This document shows positions 12,170 to 24,800 of a stretch of DNA of 64,000 nucleotides, in pieces. Below the pieces are notes generated by a model that saw nothing but the letters and a program-made list of their open reading frames with translations, searched no databases and was not told where the DNA came from. A program made the position numbers and the translations under genes. The stretch's first letter is position 1, and the number at the start of each line of letters is the position of its first letter. This DNA comes from Chondrosia reniformis (taxonomy: Eukaryota > Porifera > Demospongiae > Chondrillida > Chondrillidae), in NCBI GenBank assembly GCA_947172415.1, contig OX359193.1:1978501-2042500 (forward strand). The letters are read 5' to 3'.

Positions 12170-13298
12170 CTATACAGTAATGTTAAAGCCTTGAATTCTC
12201 TTCTCAGACTGCATGAACAGGTGGACCAGGAACTGTCCAATGGCAGTTGCTCCAATAGTGAGGACCACACTGATAGCTCCCAGTGAGAGGGCACCGCTAC
12301 CTCCAGATGTAAATGGCTAAAGGAAAAAATGCATATTGTTTATTATAAAACATGAAATCTAAATACATGCAAGTGGAAAATCATTGATCATTTTCAATCC
12401 AATTAGAAGAACAGATTATCTGGCTCTCCTTTATTAGTAACTGTAAAATCCATTTTAAAAACATGTGTTTCCTTAAATAGTTCAGATAATTAAAGTTCCC
12501 ACTATACACACATATGATAGACATATAGACTTCTGGTGCTAATTACTGTGCACCTTTAGGAGCTTATAATAGATAATAGAATTATGTTGTTGTAATACAT
12601 TTTTACTAATATTTAGGTGATAGATTCTTTAGTAATGTTAAAAGTCGATTTTAAGCTTGAAAGTTGTTAACTTTTAAAAATTGAAGGGCTGCCCTGCAGC
12701 TCCTTACTCAAATGATTAAAAACTTATACTCATAGTTGAAATCCTGATATATATATATATATATGTATAGATTAATCTAGATGTATAGATATGATTAATT
12801 GAGCTAATTCATAACAATATTGTTATGAATTAGCTCAATTAATCATTCTTATTCCTGTGATTTATCTATGACCAAAAATAGTAGCTTACATTGGTCAAAC
12901 CGCCACCACAGGTTCCAGATGGTGTTACTCCACAGCTTTTAAATACAGTGCCATAACCAGCTAATAAATCAGCTGCAGGCTTTTGATCAATCCTGGCAAG
13001 GAATACAAAGTACACATACTCTATTACACAGGCATATGCAACTTGTGTACTTATGGAAAGAAGTTATTCAAAACTTCTATGGATACCATGGTGGTAAATT
13101 CCTTGAAGTTAATTAAAAACTTATAATATATGTTAGAGCTGTGTCATGTTTCCAGATATACCTTTATAGGTGAAGAAGCGTAGTGGACACTGTTTGTCTG
13201 CAGGGATGGTTGCAGCTGGTGTTAGGCACTTGAAGGTTTTAGCCATTATTTGATTCTTCTCAACCAGCACTGGAGGCTGATTCGTAGACATATATGAC
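12170..13298 (-). CDS. Unrecognised single-pass membrane protein, 3' exons only
   Basis: Three exons can be supported: 13162-13298, 12890-12972 and 12170-12316, joining in phase to a stop at 12170-12172. The first encodes a Cys-containing, probably extracellular piece (including FKCLTPAATIPADKQCPLRF). The second carries GYGTVFKSCGVTPSGTCGGG. The last has a Ser/Gly linker, one hydrophobic helix of about 20 residues (SLGAISVVLTIGATAIGQFL) and a short basic tail ending FNITV. This suggests a type I membrane protein with its C-terminus in the cytosol. The 5' exons were not found. The acceptor chosen at 12972/12973 has a weak polypyrimidine tract. I do not recognise the family. Confidence 0.5.
12791..12846. 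repeat. Perfect 56-bp palindrome with no spacer
   Basis: The two 28-bp arms are exact reverse complements meeting at AACAAT|ATTGTT. The palindrome is AT-rich and lies in an intron of the unrecognised membrane-protein gene, just after an (AT)n run. Confidence 0.95.
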
Positions 13299-13447
13299 CT
13301 GAGTTGGATTAACACATGCAGAGGTATATAGCAGTGAAGGCAGGGTACTTAATAGCTCACAAACACCATATACTCTTCTTCTATTAATTGAAGTCTTGTC
13401 AATCGGACAGTGATGGTATAAGATATAAGGTTCCTAGTTCAACTCCT

Positions 13448-13714
13448 CTATGGCATGTCTCTTTTTGTGGCCTTGGTGGTGGGATCAATGACCTTACAGA
13501 AAGCTTCTAGGTTTAATTTGGCACAGATATAGCTCTGCCTGATAGCTGCTTTTCCATCAAATAGAAATGGTCTATACTTTGATGGTTTTAGATGTAGATA
13601 CATACAGTTCCTGGCAGCTCTTGTCCAGCAAAGATAAGAGGGATTGGTATTCTTTATGTCTTTGGAGATGAATGCTAGGTCATCCATAAAAGCTTTGCTA
13701 AGGTATAAGGGCAT
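13448..13714 (-). pseudogene. Retrotransposon reverse-transcriptase fragment
   Basis: The frame contains LSKAFMDDLAFISKD, where F-M-D-D matches the YxDD catalytic box of reverse transcriptases. Then comes LHLKPSKYRPFLFDGK, which resembles the RT thumb-side motif K.KPSK.R. Only this fragment is coding. Related-looking sequence continues to about 13.8 kb in other frames, so the element is broken. It could not be assigned to a clade by eye. Confidence 0.6.
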
Positions 13715-13719
13715 GCACC

Positions 13720-14830
13720 CTCCAACATTCTTATATTGGTTATAAGTTAGGAGTGGGAATGGAATTTGTTGGAAGGAGAAAGTCTTTCCGCTTCTTTGAG
13801 GAGAGGTATATATTTGGTAGACTTCTGTTGGGAATAATAAAGAATGTTAAGGTTGGAAGGCCAATTTAGGAAAGTCATAAAATTAAAGATAAATACTGAG
13901 ATATATTGAAAAAAATGTGGTAGCCAAAATACATCTAATAAACTTGCCTAAGTGCTACATAGAAACTTGATCCCAAGGTGAACAAATTTTCGTGGGACGT
14001 ATATATTTCATGAATGAGGATTTTTGTGATTTTATTTTCGTGAAGCACCTATATAGTGTACCTTGGGCTGGCATAGCAAAGTATAACATGCATGTTGGCA
14101 ATAATAGTGGTAAAATTCCATGGTGACCAGGGCACAAGGGTGGGAGTTTAAAAATTTGTAAATTTATCCTATATATACATAACTGTTTTTTCCTTTAGAT
14201 AAGGAAATTTAAGTCCCAGGATATAGAGGCCAAATGATTGCCTGTTCATCAAGTGATATAAACAAATTTAATGTCAGCTGTGATTTATGGAAATGCTATC
14301 TATGCTATTTAAATAATGACTTTTAATCCAGTGATCTCATCAGCAGCTCCAAAATATGTACCTTTTAGACATTTCTATATTTCATTAGTCAAAATGAGTA
14401 ACAAGTTAACTTATATTTTACATCTTTAGTTAACATCTTCGTTGTTTTTAGAATAATATAATTTTACATTATAATAACAATAATGATTGTCTATTATGGT
14501 GACATCCCATATATACAAAACTAAGATTAAGAAAGATGGCCCAACCAGTTAAGTCACATTACAAAAGCAACTCATGACAAATTGAAGTTTATGCATTGCT
14601 TTTCTGGGATTGACAGCTAGGCATAAAGGGTGGGAGGGGTGAAGGGTGGGGTGAAGGGTGGGGTGTAAAGAACCATGGTAAATAATTAGCTTATGTATAT
14701 CACAAATAAGATTGGTGATTTGTTTACTAGGATATGATAGAGTAAGGAGGCACTTTTGCAAGGGTGTTAAATAAAAGAAGTGCATGGGGGTGATAGTTGA
14801 TGCATTCATTTAAAGGTGGGACATGTGATC
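13720..14830. other. Intergenic or intronic; no supported gene
   Basis: Nothing coding could be supported. A repeat-like stretch with TTTCGTG/CACGAAA at opposite ends lies near 13985-14050. A run of ggggtgaagggtg repeats is near 14635-14665. Confidence 0.4.
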
Positions 14831-15069
14831 AACACAATTGACTGTTGGAGGTTTTGAGCAACACTAAACAACAGATATGACAGACAACAGACATTTTTAC
14901 AAAAATGCAAATATCAATACATACGTACATAGAAATTCATAACTACTGGTAGCTGTAGCTAACATATAAATAGAGTTTGTCTCTTTATAGAGGGCCTAAT
15001 AATATACATGTCAATTAATTATGATAAGCATATTGTTTCTGATGTGCTGAAACTCGTTGAAGAACTGTA

Positions 15070-18000
15070 CTACTGTTCTGTCATGCCCCTTGTTCTACTG
15101 TTAGGGTCAATGCGAGCCTAAGGTAAGGAAAAGGTGGTAGACTCTAGATAACTGGCTCATATACATACAGACTGTTACCATAAGCTACATACACATGTAT
15201 ATACAACCGAAATATTTGTTGCCATCATAATGAATATATATAGAAGGTATATGTGCATATTTGAGCATCAGTAACACATCAAAAAACAGAAAACACCGAA
15301 GAAGGCCTGTTGGTTGAATTCTCCTTAATACCATAGGATGGGTTTTAATTGCAGGGTTAAGTAATTGTGTTATTTACTTCCAGGGCCAATTGCGAGTTCA
15401 ACAATTGCGTTTTGTATTCAAATTCAAACTTTGATTCCGATTTCTTCGCTTCTTCAATAATACGAGATGGAAGACAGTTTCTTCTGTTGTTGAAAGACTG
15501 TTGGAAGTAGACAAACGCTTTAGATAACGTATGAGACTCAATCCCGCCACTTCCAAAGCGCGACAATTACTTTGCGATTCCAAAAAGTACAATTGGAATC
15601 AAAACTCACAATTCGCATTTAATTGCCCATGGCAATTAAAACCCATCCTATGGTATTCGTTTTCAACTATTCCTGATGATATATACCTCCCATATTCATG
15701 TACACAGTTATATATAAATTCAAATATTTAGTAAACATGTCAAGATATGGTTACAGCCAGTGGAAAACAACTGATGGCTATGGCCAATTGGCCACTGTCT
15801 AAAGATACACTGAGATGTATACAGTATTCAAAACATAAGTTAATAATGGAGTCAAAAGAAATCCTTATTCTACTATACCATATACGTATGTATGTTACCC
15901 AGCTCATGAATGCTTCGACCCGGAGTTGATGGAGACCTCCGGGTTAAGACATTTAATTTGTTACTAGAATTGTTGCTGAGGTTCAATAAAGCTAGGGTAC
16001 TTATCTTTTTAAATGTAACTATAATTGAACTTGAACTAAAAGAGTTAATTCCACTGAAACGTGATGATAAGCAATTAATCACTGTGACAGCAGTCTAATC
16101 TTGGCTGGGGGACCAAAGTCCTATTTAATTGGCAGCCAGTGATTGCCTCCCAGTCATCCAAGATGGAAAGATTATCAAAGAACCACAGACAGCTGTTTAG
16201 TCCCGTTTTGGGCCCCCAGCCAAGGTTGGACTGCGGTCACTTGGCTGGTTTGGAGTAATATATCTAGTTTCAGTGATGATTTGCTTAATAAATCATACTT
16301 TGCTACAGTTGATAAACTTACTGTATCTAGTTCTTCCTTTGTCTTATCTTCAATCTTTCGAATGTCATCCATAGTTAAACCATACCACTCATCTATCCAT
16401 GTGAAAACCTCACGATGAAAATTACGGAAGAGCCTTGGATACACCTTCATTATTCTACTCTCTACTGTACTTTGCAGCCCCCACCACTTAAATTCACATT
16501 CCACCAGTTTGTATGCACACATGATTGGCTTTGCAGTCTCCTATAAGTGATGTTAACACAATTATTGTACAATAAACTGTTTAATAAAGAGTATATATAA
16601 ATACCAAGTTTGATGCTATATGGCTATGCTCTGAAGACCATTGCCAGGCTAGCTACGTATATCGCCATATATACATATCATAGTCAAAAAGAAGAATACC
16701 CATGATTGGGACACTGAGAAAATGGCTACCAAATATTACACCACACAACCACATTACCGTATTTTCCCCTTTACAATTTTGTCACATTGGTTTGGTTAAA
16801 ACACCTTCAAAATGCAGTTCAAGCTAAGATATTTAAGGTGGTAGGTACGGCTAAAGTGACATTGACAAGATGTGGTAGGTACACACGTTGACGAAATCAG
16901 ACTTGTATTATTTTAGGTACAGATTAGGATTAGGATTAGGAATCTTGATTTTAATGTGGGAAGCCTTTAGCCAAGAGGCTACTCTTCCAGGCACCCACAA
17001 TAGTACAAACAACATAAACATAATATACACAACACAACACAACATATTGCTGATGAAGACCTACAGGTTGAAACGTTCTATTCCAAAGATTTAATGTTGC
17101 TGTTGCTCAATAAACTTCATATATCAACACAACATACAGTAAATCAGTCAGCAATAATCAGTTTGTTCAGTGGGCAATGTTTGTTGTCAAGGGGGTGCTG
17201 TCACTGAAAAACTGCTGCCATGGCCTGGGCTCGAACTTGGGACATCCCATATTAGCTTGATCTTGAATCTTCTGCTTTAGCTCCAGACCACCAGCACCCC
17301 CAATGGTTGGCAGATGGTTGGTTATGGGGTAGGTTGTACCTGTCCAAAGTTTTATGCCAGATGCTACTTGTTTGAATAAATTTTTGGGTAAGGTTTCAAG
17401 AAATAATTATTTGATACTGACATGTATCTTTGGAAAGGGTCATCTTTCGACTTTGGGAGCGTCTAGAGACGAAATTCTTATTCTATTACTGACATGTATG
17501 TCACATTGATTTGGTTAAAACCCCTTCAGAATACATTTTAGATGACTTTGAACAAAAACATTACCTTATCATGCATACATAGGTATAACACGTACATATG
17601 ACAATTGAGGATGTATGACGTTTATATAAACTACGTATATTCATAGTTACAGTGCATGAAACCTGTCCAATGCTGCTGGCTTGGGGCCAGCTGAATTTAG
17701 AGAGGTTGTTTGTAGAAAGCCTTATATGTGTCCCATTATCACTATATAATATGAGTTTTGCTAGGAGTTTTAGAGCCGACTATAATGTGATGTTGACCAC
17801 TCTATTTAGGTGACCACATAACAGGTTTTACTGTATTTATAATGAAACGGAACAAGATCAGAAGTTTTACCAATCAACTGTCAATATTATGTGGCACACA
17901 ATCATTGCTATTCACACATACCTACCTTCCAATCTGCCTTAAACTGTCCACGTCCTGTCTTTTCTGATAAAAACTGAGGATCATGCTCTGGGTTGTAATC

Positions 18001-21000
18001 CTGTAGAATGATGATACAAATGACCACCTGCCAACATGGCTTCAAGATTAAGCTGTTGCAGCACATTTAAATATTCAAATCCACAGTCAGTAGTGGGTAT
18101 TATTCATGTTCCCAGAAAGTGACATCATGTAAGTTATGAAGGGACTAATATGCTTACAATAAAAAAAAAAACCTGCTGATATAATGTCTGTAGATATCTC
18201 ACTTAAATGGAGTCCAAGAATTCTAACATACACAACACGTGCTGGCAAAACACTTAGATATGGGAATTTCCTATATAATATTGAGCCTGTTAACTATATG
18301 CTTCAATGATGTTGTACGTATGTGCATCAAAGGTAAAACAAAAAAAGAGAACAAATATCAAATAACTAGAAATTATTGTTCTCAACTAACCCTATCATCA
18401 ATAGGATCATTAACAATATCAATGTGAATGACTTCTCTCTTTGCCAGTTGTTCTTCAGTAAGGTTGTGTACATTCTCTATTTTTCCACAATCATCATCTT
18501 TATAAATGGTGGTTATTGTGATATAAAATCCATCCTTCATGTAGTCTGGGTTTGATAACACAGTCTTGCTGTATGGATAGCAGTTCCAGGCGTTTTCATG
18601 TATCTCCAAGGACCCTTTCGGAGCTAGCATTCTAATCACTCTGGGCACTTTACTGTAACAGAGAGAACGGATGAAAGAACATGTAATGTATGTTAAGTAC
18701 AACTACGTATGCAGACCTACAGGAAATCAGACTTGAAAGGTTTAATAAACCTCAACTCAAATTATAATTGTGTTCATCATATATTGATGTATTAATTGAG
18801 AGGCTTGACTTGAATTTGACCCAAATGCTAATTGCAAGTCTAAGAATATATGTGCAATTTACAGTATAATGAGAAAATAAAACAATCAACACACTAATGC
18901 AACCAAACTCATATCTAGCAAAAGACACATACCAGTATAGACATATAAGTACAGTGGAACCTGTGTCAGCCGTCACCTGAGTTAGGCGGTCGCCTAGTAT
19001 AAGCCGGTCACTAGGGGAAGTCCCGAATGAATACGTAATGATTTGTGTGCATTATTAACCTGTGGTAACGGTCACCCTCTATTACGTTAAACGGCCACTG
19101 CATCGAGTACAAACAAAATAATACATATGTTAACAGCGTTCTTTGTTACGGCAAGAGGTTCTTGAGCCTCTATGTAGGCCAGGCGTCCATAAAACCGGTA
19201 CACGAACGGAATTTCCAGGCCGCGGTTAACCATCCCTCCAGTCACTTCACAGAAGCCGACGCTCTCATCCTTCCTAAGGAAAAATGAAACTGTTCGGCGT
19301 TGGAACGAGGAAGATCGCCGACACTTTTAAGTGTGGACGAACGCAGGTGCAGGTGCAGGTGCAGGTGATTTTTAAGGTGAAGGAGTTGGTCATCGCCGAC
19401 TTCGAAATTATACTGTTTCGCCATATTCTTATGTATTGTAATTATATTCGATGCAAACTCTATAAGCAGGCCACCTCTGTACAACAGCCAGTTGGTCAGG
19501 TTCCAAGGGTGACCGTCTTATACAGGTTCCACTGTACATGCATTGTCACATCCTGTCAGTATAGTAACACATGTAAATAAATGTATTCATATAAGAAACA
19601 AGGCTAACTAAAAGATTTTGTCAAAATATATCCTTTGATATATAAAGCTAGTTATAAAGAGCTCTCAAAACTTTGGCACTAACGTATACTATAGGAAGAT
19701 TTTTAAGGAAACACAGTTTAATTAGTCTATTCAGAGAATGGGCTGGAGGGGTACCAAAGGGTCACTGGTGTTTCAAGCATTCTTACAACTACTCTGTACT
19801 TAAGTAAAATGTAGTAAAGGTAAAAATGAGTAAAGGATGTGCAAGTTTCCATGTGACGGGATAATGACATCATAGGCAGTGTCACTTCTAGTTCAATTTC
19901 ACTATATTAACTTTAAAATTCAGACTTTAGATTCACAATTTCACAATTATTCGAATGATAATAGCCTTACTGGCTACAAAAGCTGTACTTTGTACAACAG
20001 GTTTATTGAACTCTGAATGTACAGCCTCTTCAGCATACATAATCACACAGACACTACCAACCTGGCTAGATGGTATATCTTATGCGTATATTGTCCCTTT
20101 CTCTCAACACCATCCAAGTCGCCTTCAAATGGTTCATTTTTGATAATTTCTACACCTTCACCGCCACCCGTCTCATTTTTACTGGCTTGTGCAAAGGAAT
20201 ACAACTGTCCCACATGAAACTGAAGAGAAAATGGGGAGTGAAAAACACACACATATATACAGGGTATACAGTGCTAGTCTGATATAATAAGACCCTTGTT
20301 TGACAACAGAAAAATAAATTGAAACTGCACAATAATGGAAAATCGGCAGTAAGTTGAAAGATAAGTGGATCAATGATTGCATAAGAATTATATAGGGTCA
20401 AATTTCATTAGACTAGTCTCTGCCTTGAGAAATTGTCACTATTGTTTGTCTGACAACGAATTATTCCTAAGCATCCAGAAAAATAAGTGCATGCTTATCC
20501 ATTTCAGCACATAGGCATGTTTCTCTTCATGATTCTCCAGTTGACCAGGTTTCTTCCTACACCTATCTAGGATGTGCTATTAATGAGTATCTAATAATGG
20601 CATAATCATATTGATTTCACTATTACTAAGGTTATCAGGAACATCAATCTTTTAAGAAGAATGCATTGGTTCCTTCCAATGAAGTCAATGCTCTTCTTAC
20701 AACTCTTATATTCTACCATCTTTTCTATTCTCCACTGCATCAGTCCTGAATATCTATCCAACCTATTTACCCCATCTATCAGGCATGCTTATAACACTAG
20801 ATTTTCCACCAACACAAACCTCCCTCTTCCTAAAATCCATGGCAACTTTGGCAGGAATACCTTTTAATTTTCAACTAATGGTTTATCAGAACATAGATTT
20901 TCGTTTATCTATAATCAGAAATACTCTAAACATCCCTACAGGTTAATAAGTATTACCAAACGTTAATTCTCGAAGCTTTGGCACTGACGTATACTATAGA

Positions 21001-21145
21001 TTTCGAGGAAGATGAGGAGTTGAGCGTTAACTCACTTCTTCACATGAAAAGGGTAGAACGATACGACTAAAGGAAGGAGTGGATATATAATATTATATAA
21101 GCAAAAAGACAGTCTTAATACAACTTACAATTCTCCTAAAAGCAT
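15070..21145 (-). CDS. PITPN: Phosphatidylinositol transfer protein, copy 1
   Basis: Class I PITPs are cytosolic lipid carriers that exchange PI and PC between membranes and feed phosphoinositide synthesis. Seven exons join in phase: 21129-21145, 21036-21066, 20062-20219, 18391-18652, 17926-18000, 16322-16540, 15070-15117, giving 269 residues against about 270 in vertebrates. Hallmarks are visible: [20 protein letters not shown], the headgroup-contact segment QYTHKIYH (Thr and Lys), [24 protein letters not shown], the membrane-docking WW in FKWWGLQ, and [17 protein letters not shown] before a short C-terminus ending GMTEQ. The start MLLGEF departs from the MLIKEF of copy 2 and lacks the usual N-terminal Lys. 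Copy 2 lies immediately upstream in the same orientation. Confidence 0.93.
15328..15656. mobile_element. MITE with 25-bp terminal inverted repeats
   Basis: The ends are ATACCATAGGATGGGTTTTA...(continuing AATTGC) and the exact reverse complement about 330 bp away. Small open frames inside both strands are non-coding. It lies in the last intron of PITP copy 1 and has no counterpart in copy 2, so it inserted after the duplication or was lost from the other copy. Confidence 0.8.
15903..16012 (+). repeat. Repeat with degenerate hammerhead-like core and 'caataaagctagg' tail
   Basis: The order is TTGATGGAGACCTCCGGGTT, then AAGAC, then TTGTTGCTGAGGTTCAATAA followed by AGCTAGG. The first block resembles a hammerhead core with mutations in CUGAUGA and GAAA. 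The tail parallels the 'gttgctcaataaacttc' end of the Penelope-like arms. A related copy lies around 22330-22410, close to the 33-bp minisatellite. Confidence 0.5.
16092..16225 (-). repeat. Copy of the hammerhead-A repeat family with a ruined core
   Basis: On the minus strand this matches the region downstream of ribozyme A: ACAGCTGTCTGTGG, then GGATGACTGGGAGG, then GGACTTTGGTCCCC. The CUGAUGA box is gone and GAAA reads TAAA, so the ribozyme should be inactive, although stem III, the cleavage site and the 3' side of stem I survive. Confidence 0.65.
17040..17125 (+). mobile_element. Solo Penelope-type terminal arm with hammerhead-like core
   Basis: This matches the left arm of the element at 1676-1870 in reverse orientation, ending TTGCTCAATAAACTTCATAT. 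The hammerhead-like core is CTGATGA (17050-17056), stem II GACC/GGTT, and GAAA (17070-17073), followed by CGTTC. It sits in a PITP copy 1 intron. Confidence 0.65.
18952..19534. mobile_element. Tigger/pogo-like DNA transposon remnant with TA target duplication
   Basis: The inverted ends are CAGTGGAACCTGTGTCAGCC and a near-complement ending ACAGGTTCCACTG, flanked by TA on both sides. This is the pattern of pogo/Tigger elements. Inside, plus-strand frame 19284-19370 reads [20 protein letters not shown], which matches the CENP-B-type helix-turn-helix of that transposase family. It is then broken by a GCAGGT hexamer expansion. It lies in the intron of PITP copy 1 between the exons at 18391-18652 and 20062-20219 and is absent from the matching intron of copy 2. 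Confidence 0.75.
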
Positions 21146-21893
21146 TTGACTAAAGTGCTCCGACAGGAATTTAATGTAGCGCACGTGGATGACCTGGCTG
21201 TTAATATACGTATGGTTCCGTTATTAGTTTTTAGTGTCTATATATTATGGTTCCGTTATTGCCTAGGAAAACCCCTCTAAGTAGCTGGAGACATAAATGT
21301 ATGACATTTGTACAGACACGGATATGCATAAACAGGGATTTCTACACTCGTGGTTATTTACACACGTAGGATCACATGAAAATATAATATGCCAACACGT
21401 TAAACAAGTGTCCATAGGGTTGCATTAAAGGGAGGCCTTCAGCGCAGTAAATGTAGATTACATGATAACGGGCCAGTGAGTTTTTGTTCCGTCCACTGCT
21501 ACTGGTAAATATGCCACACCATTATAATTAACTGCAATGTGCTTTAACTGCTCCACACAAGGATGCGTATGTGCTGTGGTCTCTGACAACAGGAATTTGA
21601 TTACATGCAGCATCCTCTTCAAGCTCATGTGATCTAATACACACTCCATGAATACAATTGAATGTTGGAGGCTTTGAGCAACATTGAATAACATAAATGA
21701 AAATAACTTTACAAAGTGAATATCACATACATACGTACATAGAAATATTACTGTACATGTATGCTTGTATTCATAACTAAAGCTAACATATAAATAGAGT
21801 TTTTCTCTTTGTAGAGGACCTAATAATATACATGTCATTTAATTACTATAAGCATATTGGCCTGAATGTGCTGGAACTTGTTGAAGAACTTCA

Positions 21894-24800
21894 CTACTGT
21901 TCTGTCATGCCCCTTGTTTTACTGTCAGGGTCAACGCGAGCCTAAGGTAAGGAAAAGGTGGTAGACTCTAGATAACTGGCTCATGTACATACAGACTGTT
22001 ACCATTGGCTACATACATATGTATATTCCAATTGGCCACGTTTGATTTACTACTCTGTTACTTTCCTGTACTCCCACAAACTGACTGAAGATGATTTAAT
22101 AGTCATGGCTTACTTCTCACTCTGCATATGTATGTACATACCCATACGTACGTACATTTTCCAATAATAAGAGTGTCCAAAGACACACTAAATTATCAGT
22201 AGATGTACGAACATACATATATTATACCATTCATGTAAGTTGATAATGCAGTCAAAAGAAATCATTATTCTAATATGACATATGTTACCCAGCTCATGGA
22301 AGCGCCCACTTACGTATCTTCAAACATTCATTATCAGTATCCTAGCTTTATTGAGCCTCAGCAACAATTGTATTACTGCTGAAGACCTCCGGGTCAAAAT
22401 GTTCAATTTGTAAATATAACTGTTATATAGCCAGGATACATAACTGTTGCTGAGCTCAATATAGCTGGATACATAACTGTTGCTGAGCTCAATATAGCTG
22501 GATACATAACTGCTGCTGAGCTCAATATAGCTAAGGATACATAACTGTTGCTGAGCTCAATATAGCTGGATACATAACTGTTGCTGAGCTCAATATAGCT
22601 GGATACATAACTGTTGCTGAGCTCAATATAGCTGGATACATAACTGTTGCTGAGCTCAATATAGCCAGGATACATAACTGTTGCTGAGCTCAATATAGCC
22701 AGGATACATAACTGTTGCTGAGCTCAATATAGCTGGATACATAACTGTTGCTGAGCTCAATATAGCTGGATACATAACTGTTGCTGAGCTCAATATAGCT
22801 GGATACATAACTGTTGCTGAGCTCAATATAGCTGGATACATAACTGTTGCTGAGCTCAATATAGCTGGATACATAACTGTTGCTGAGCTCAATATAGCTG
22901 GATACATAACTGTTGCTGAGCTCAATATAGCCAGGATACATAACTGTTGCTGAGCTCAATATAGCTGGATACATAACTGTTGCTGAGCTCAATATAGCTG
23001 GATACATAACTGTTGCTGAGCTCAATATGGCCAGGAGGACACATATGCTTGTAAATCATATTTTGGTACAGTTGATAAACTTACTGCATCTAGTTCTTCC
23101 TTTGTCTTATCTTCAATCTTTCGAATGTCATCCATAGTTAAACCATACCATTCATCTATCCATGTGACTACCTCACGATGAAACTTGGTAAAGATCCTTT
23201 TTTCTGTCTTCATTATTCTACTCTCTACTGTACCCTGCAGCCCCCACCACTTAAATTCACATTCCACCAGTTTGTATGCACACATGATTGGCTTTGCAGT
23301 CTCCTATAAATGATGTTAACACAATTACAACAAAAGAGTATATATTAAGAATATACGTACGCTATACAGCCATGCACTGAAGATTGAAAGATAACTTTGT
23401 CAGTCCCAGCTACGTATAATACCATTTACATGACAGTCAAAAATAGACTGGTGAGAATGTAGTAAGCTTTTAGCAGTAACTACTACCTTAAGACGATTCA
23501 GAACAAAGTGTTACTTTTCATACATTTATTTATATCCTCAATTGTCACATACATACGTAGTCATATACATTTGTACAGTGAAAAGCCTGTCTAATGTGGT
23601 CGGTTTGGGGCCAGCTGAACTTGGCCTTATTAGAGAGGTTGCTTGTAGAAAGCCTTATGTATATGGGCCATTATAATTACAAGTAAATGAATGTGAAATG
23701 CAGGGGTACTACTGTACTCTCTGATATAATCTTTGTCAGGATTTTTAGAACCAACCATAATTTGGTGGTGACTACTCTATTTAGGTTACCCCTTAAACAG
23801 GGCTTTATATTAATAGTATTTTATACATACGTACGTACATACCTTCCAGTCTGCTTTAAACTGTCCACGTCCTGTCTTTTCTGATAAAAACGTCTGAGGA
23901 TCATGCTTTGGGTTGTAATCCTGTAGAATGATGATACAAATGACCACCTGCCAATATGGCTTCAAGATTAGGCTGTTGCAGCACATTTAAATTCAAACCC
24001 ACAGTCAGCAGTGGATATTATTCATGTTCCCAGGAAGTGACATCATGTAAGTTATGAAGGGACTGATATGCTTACAACAAAAACAATAAAAAATTCCCTG
24101 CTGATAAGTTAATGTCTGTAGATATCTCACTTAAATGGAGTCCGAGAATTCTAACATACACAACACACACCGGCAAAACACTTAGATAAGGGAATTTCCT
24201 AATATTCAGACACATATGTACATGGTCACCAGGTATATGTCCCAATGATGTTATATGAATGTATGTGCCTTCAAAGGTCAAATAACTAACTAAATTATTG
24301 TTCTCAACTAACCCTATCATCAACATGATCATTAACAATATCAATGTGAATGACTTCTCTCTTTGACAGTTTCTCTTTGGGAAGGTCATGAATATTCTCT
24401 TTTTTTCCACAATCGTTTTCTTCGTGAATTGTGGTTATTGTGATATGAAAGCCATCCTTCATGTAGTCTGGGTTAGATAACACAGTCTTGCAGTATGGAT
24501 AGCAGTTCCAGGCCTTTTCATGTATTTCCAAGGACCCTTTCGGAGCTAGCTTTCTAATCAAAAAGGGCACTTTACTGTAACAGAGAGAACAGATGAAAGA
24601 ACATGTAATGTATGTTAAGTACAACTACGTATGCAGACCAACAGGAAATCAGACTTTAAAGAAGGTTATACTAAAGTTACATCTCAATGCAAGTTTTACT
24701 CAAAACTCAAATTTATCATAGTATATGTAGATATTAAGGGCTTGAACTTGAATGGTAAGCCAAAGAATGTATTACAAACATCCAATTGCAATTATAATTA

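Noticed and set aside
15357..15731. Open frames of 64-69 residues on both strands
   Set aside because: They lie inside or across a MITE with 25-bp inverted ends and have no conserved motif.
16918..16940. Telomere-like (TTAGGA)n run
   Set aside because: Only three units and not the TTAGGG repeat; ordinary short tandem repeat.
22403..23025. Minus-strand frames with repeated [11 protein letters not shown] or [10 protein letters not shown]
   Set aside because: They come from the 33-bp minisatellite, open in several frames at once.
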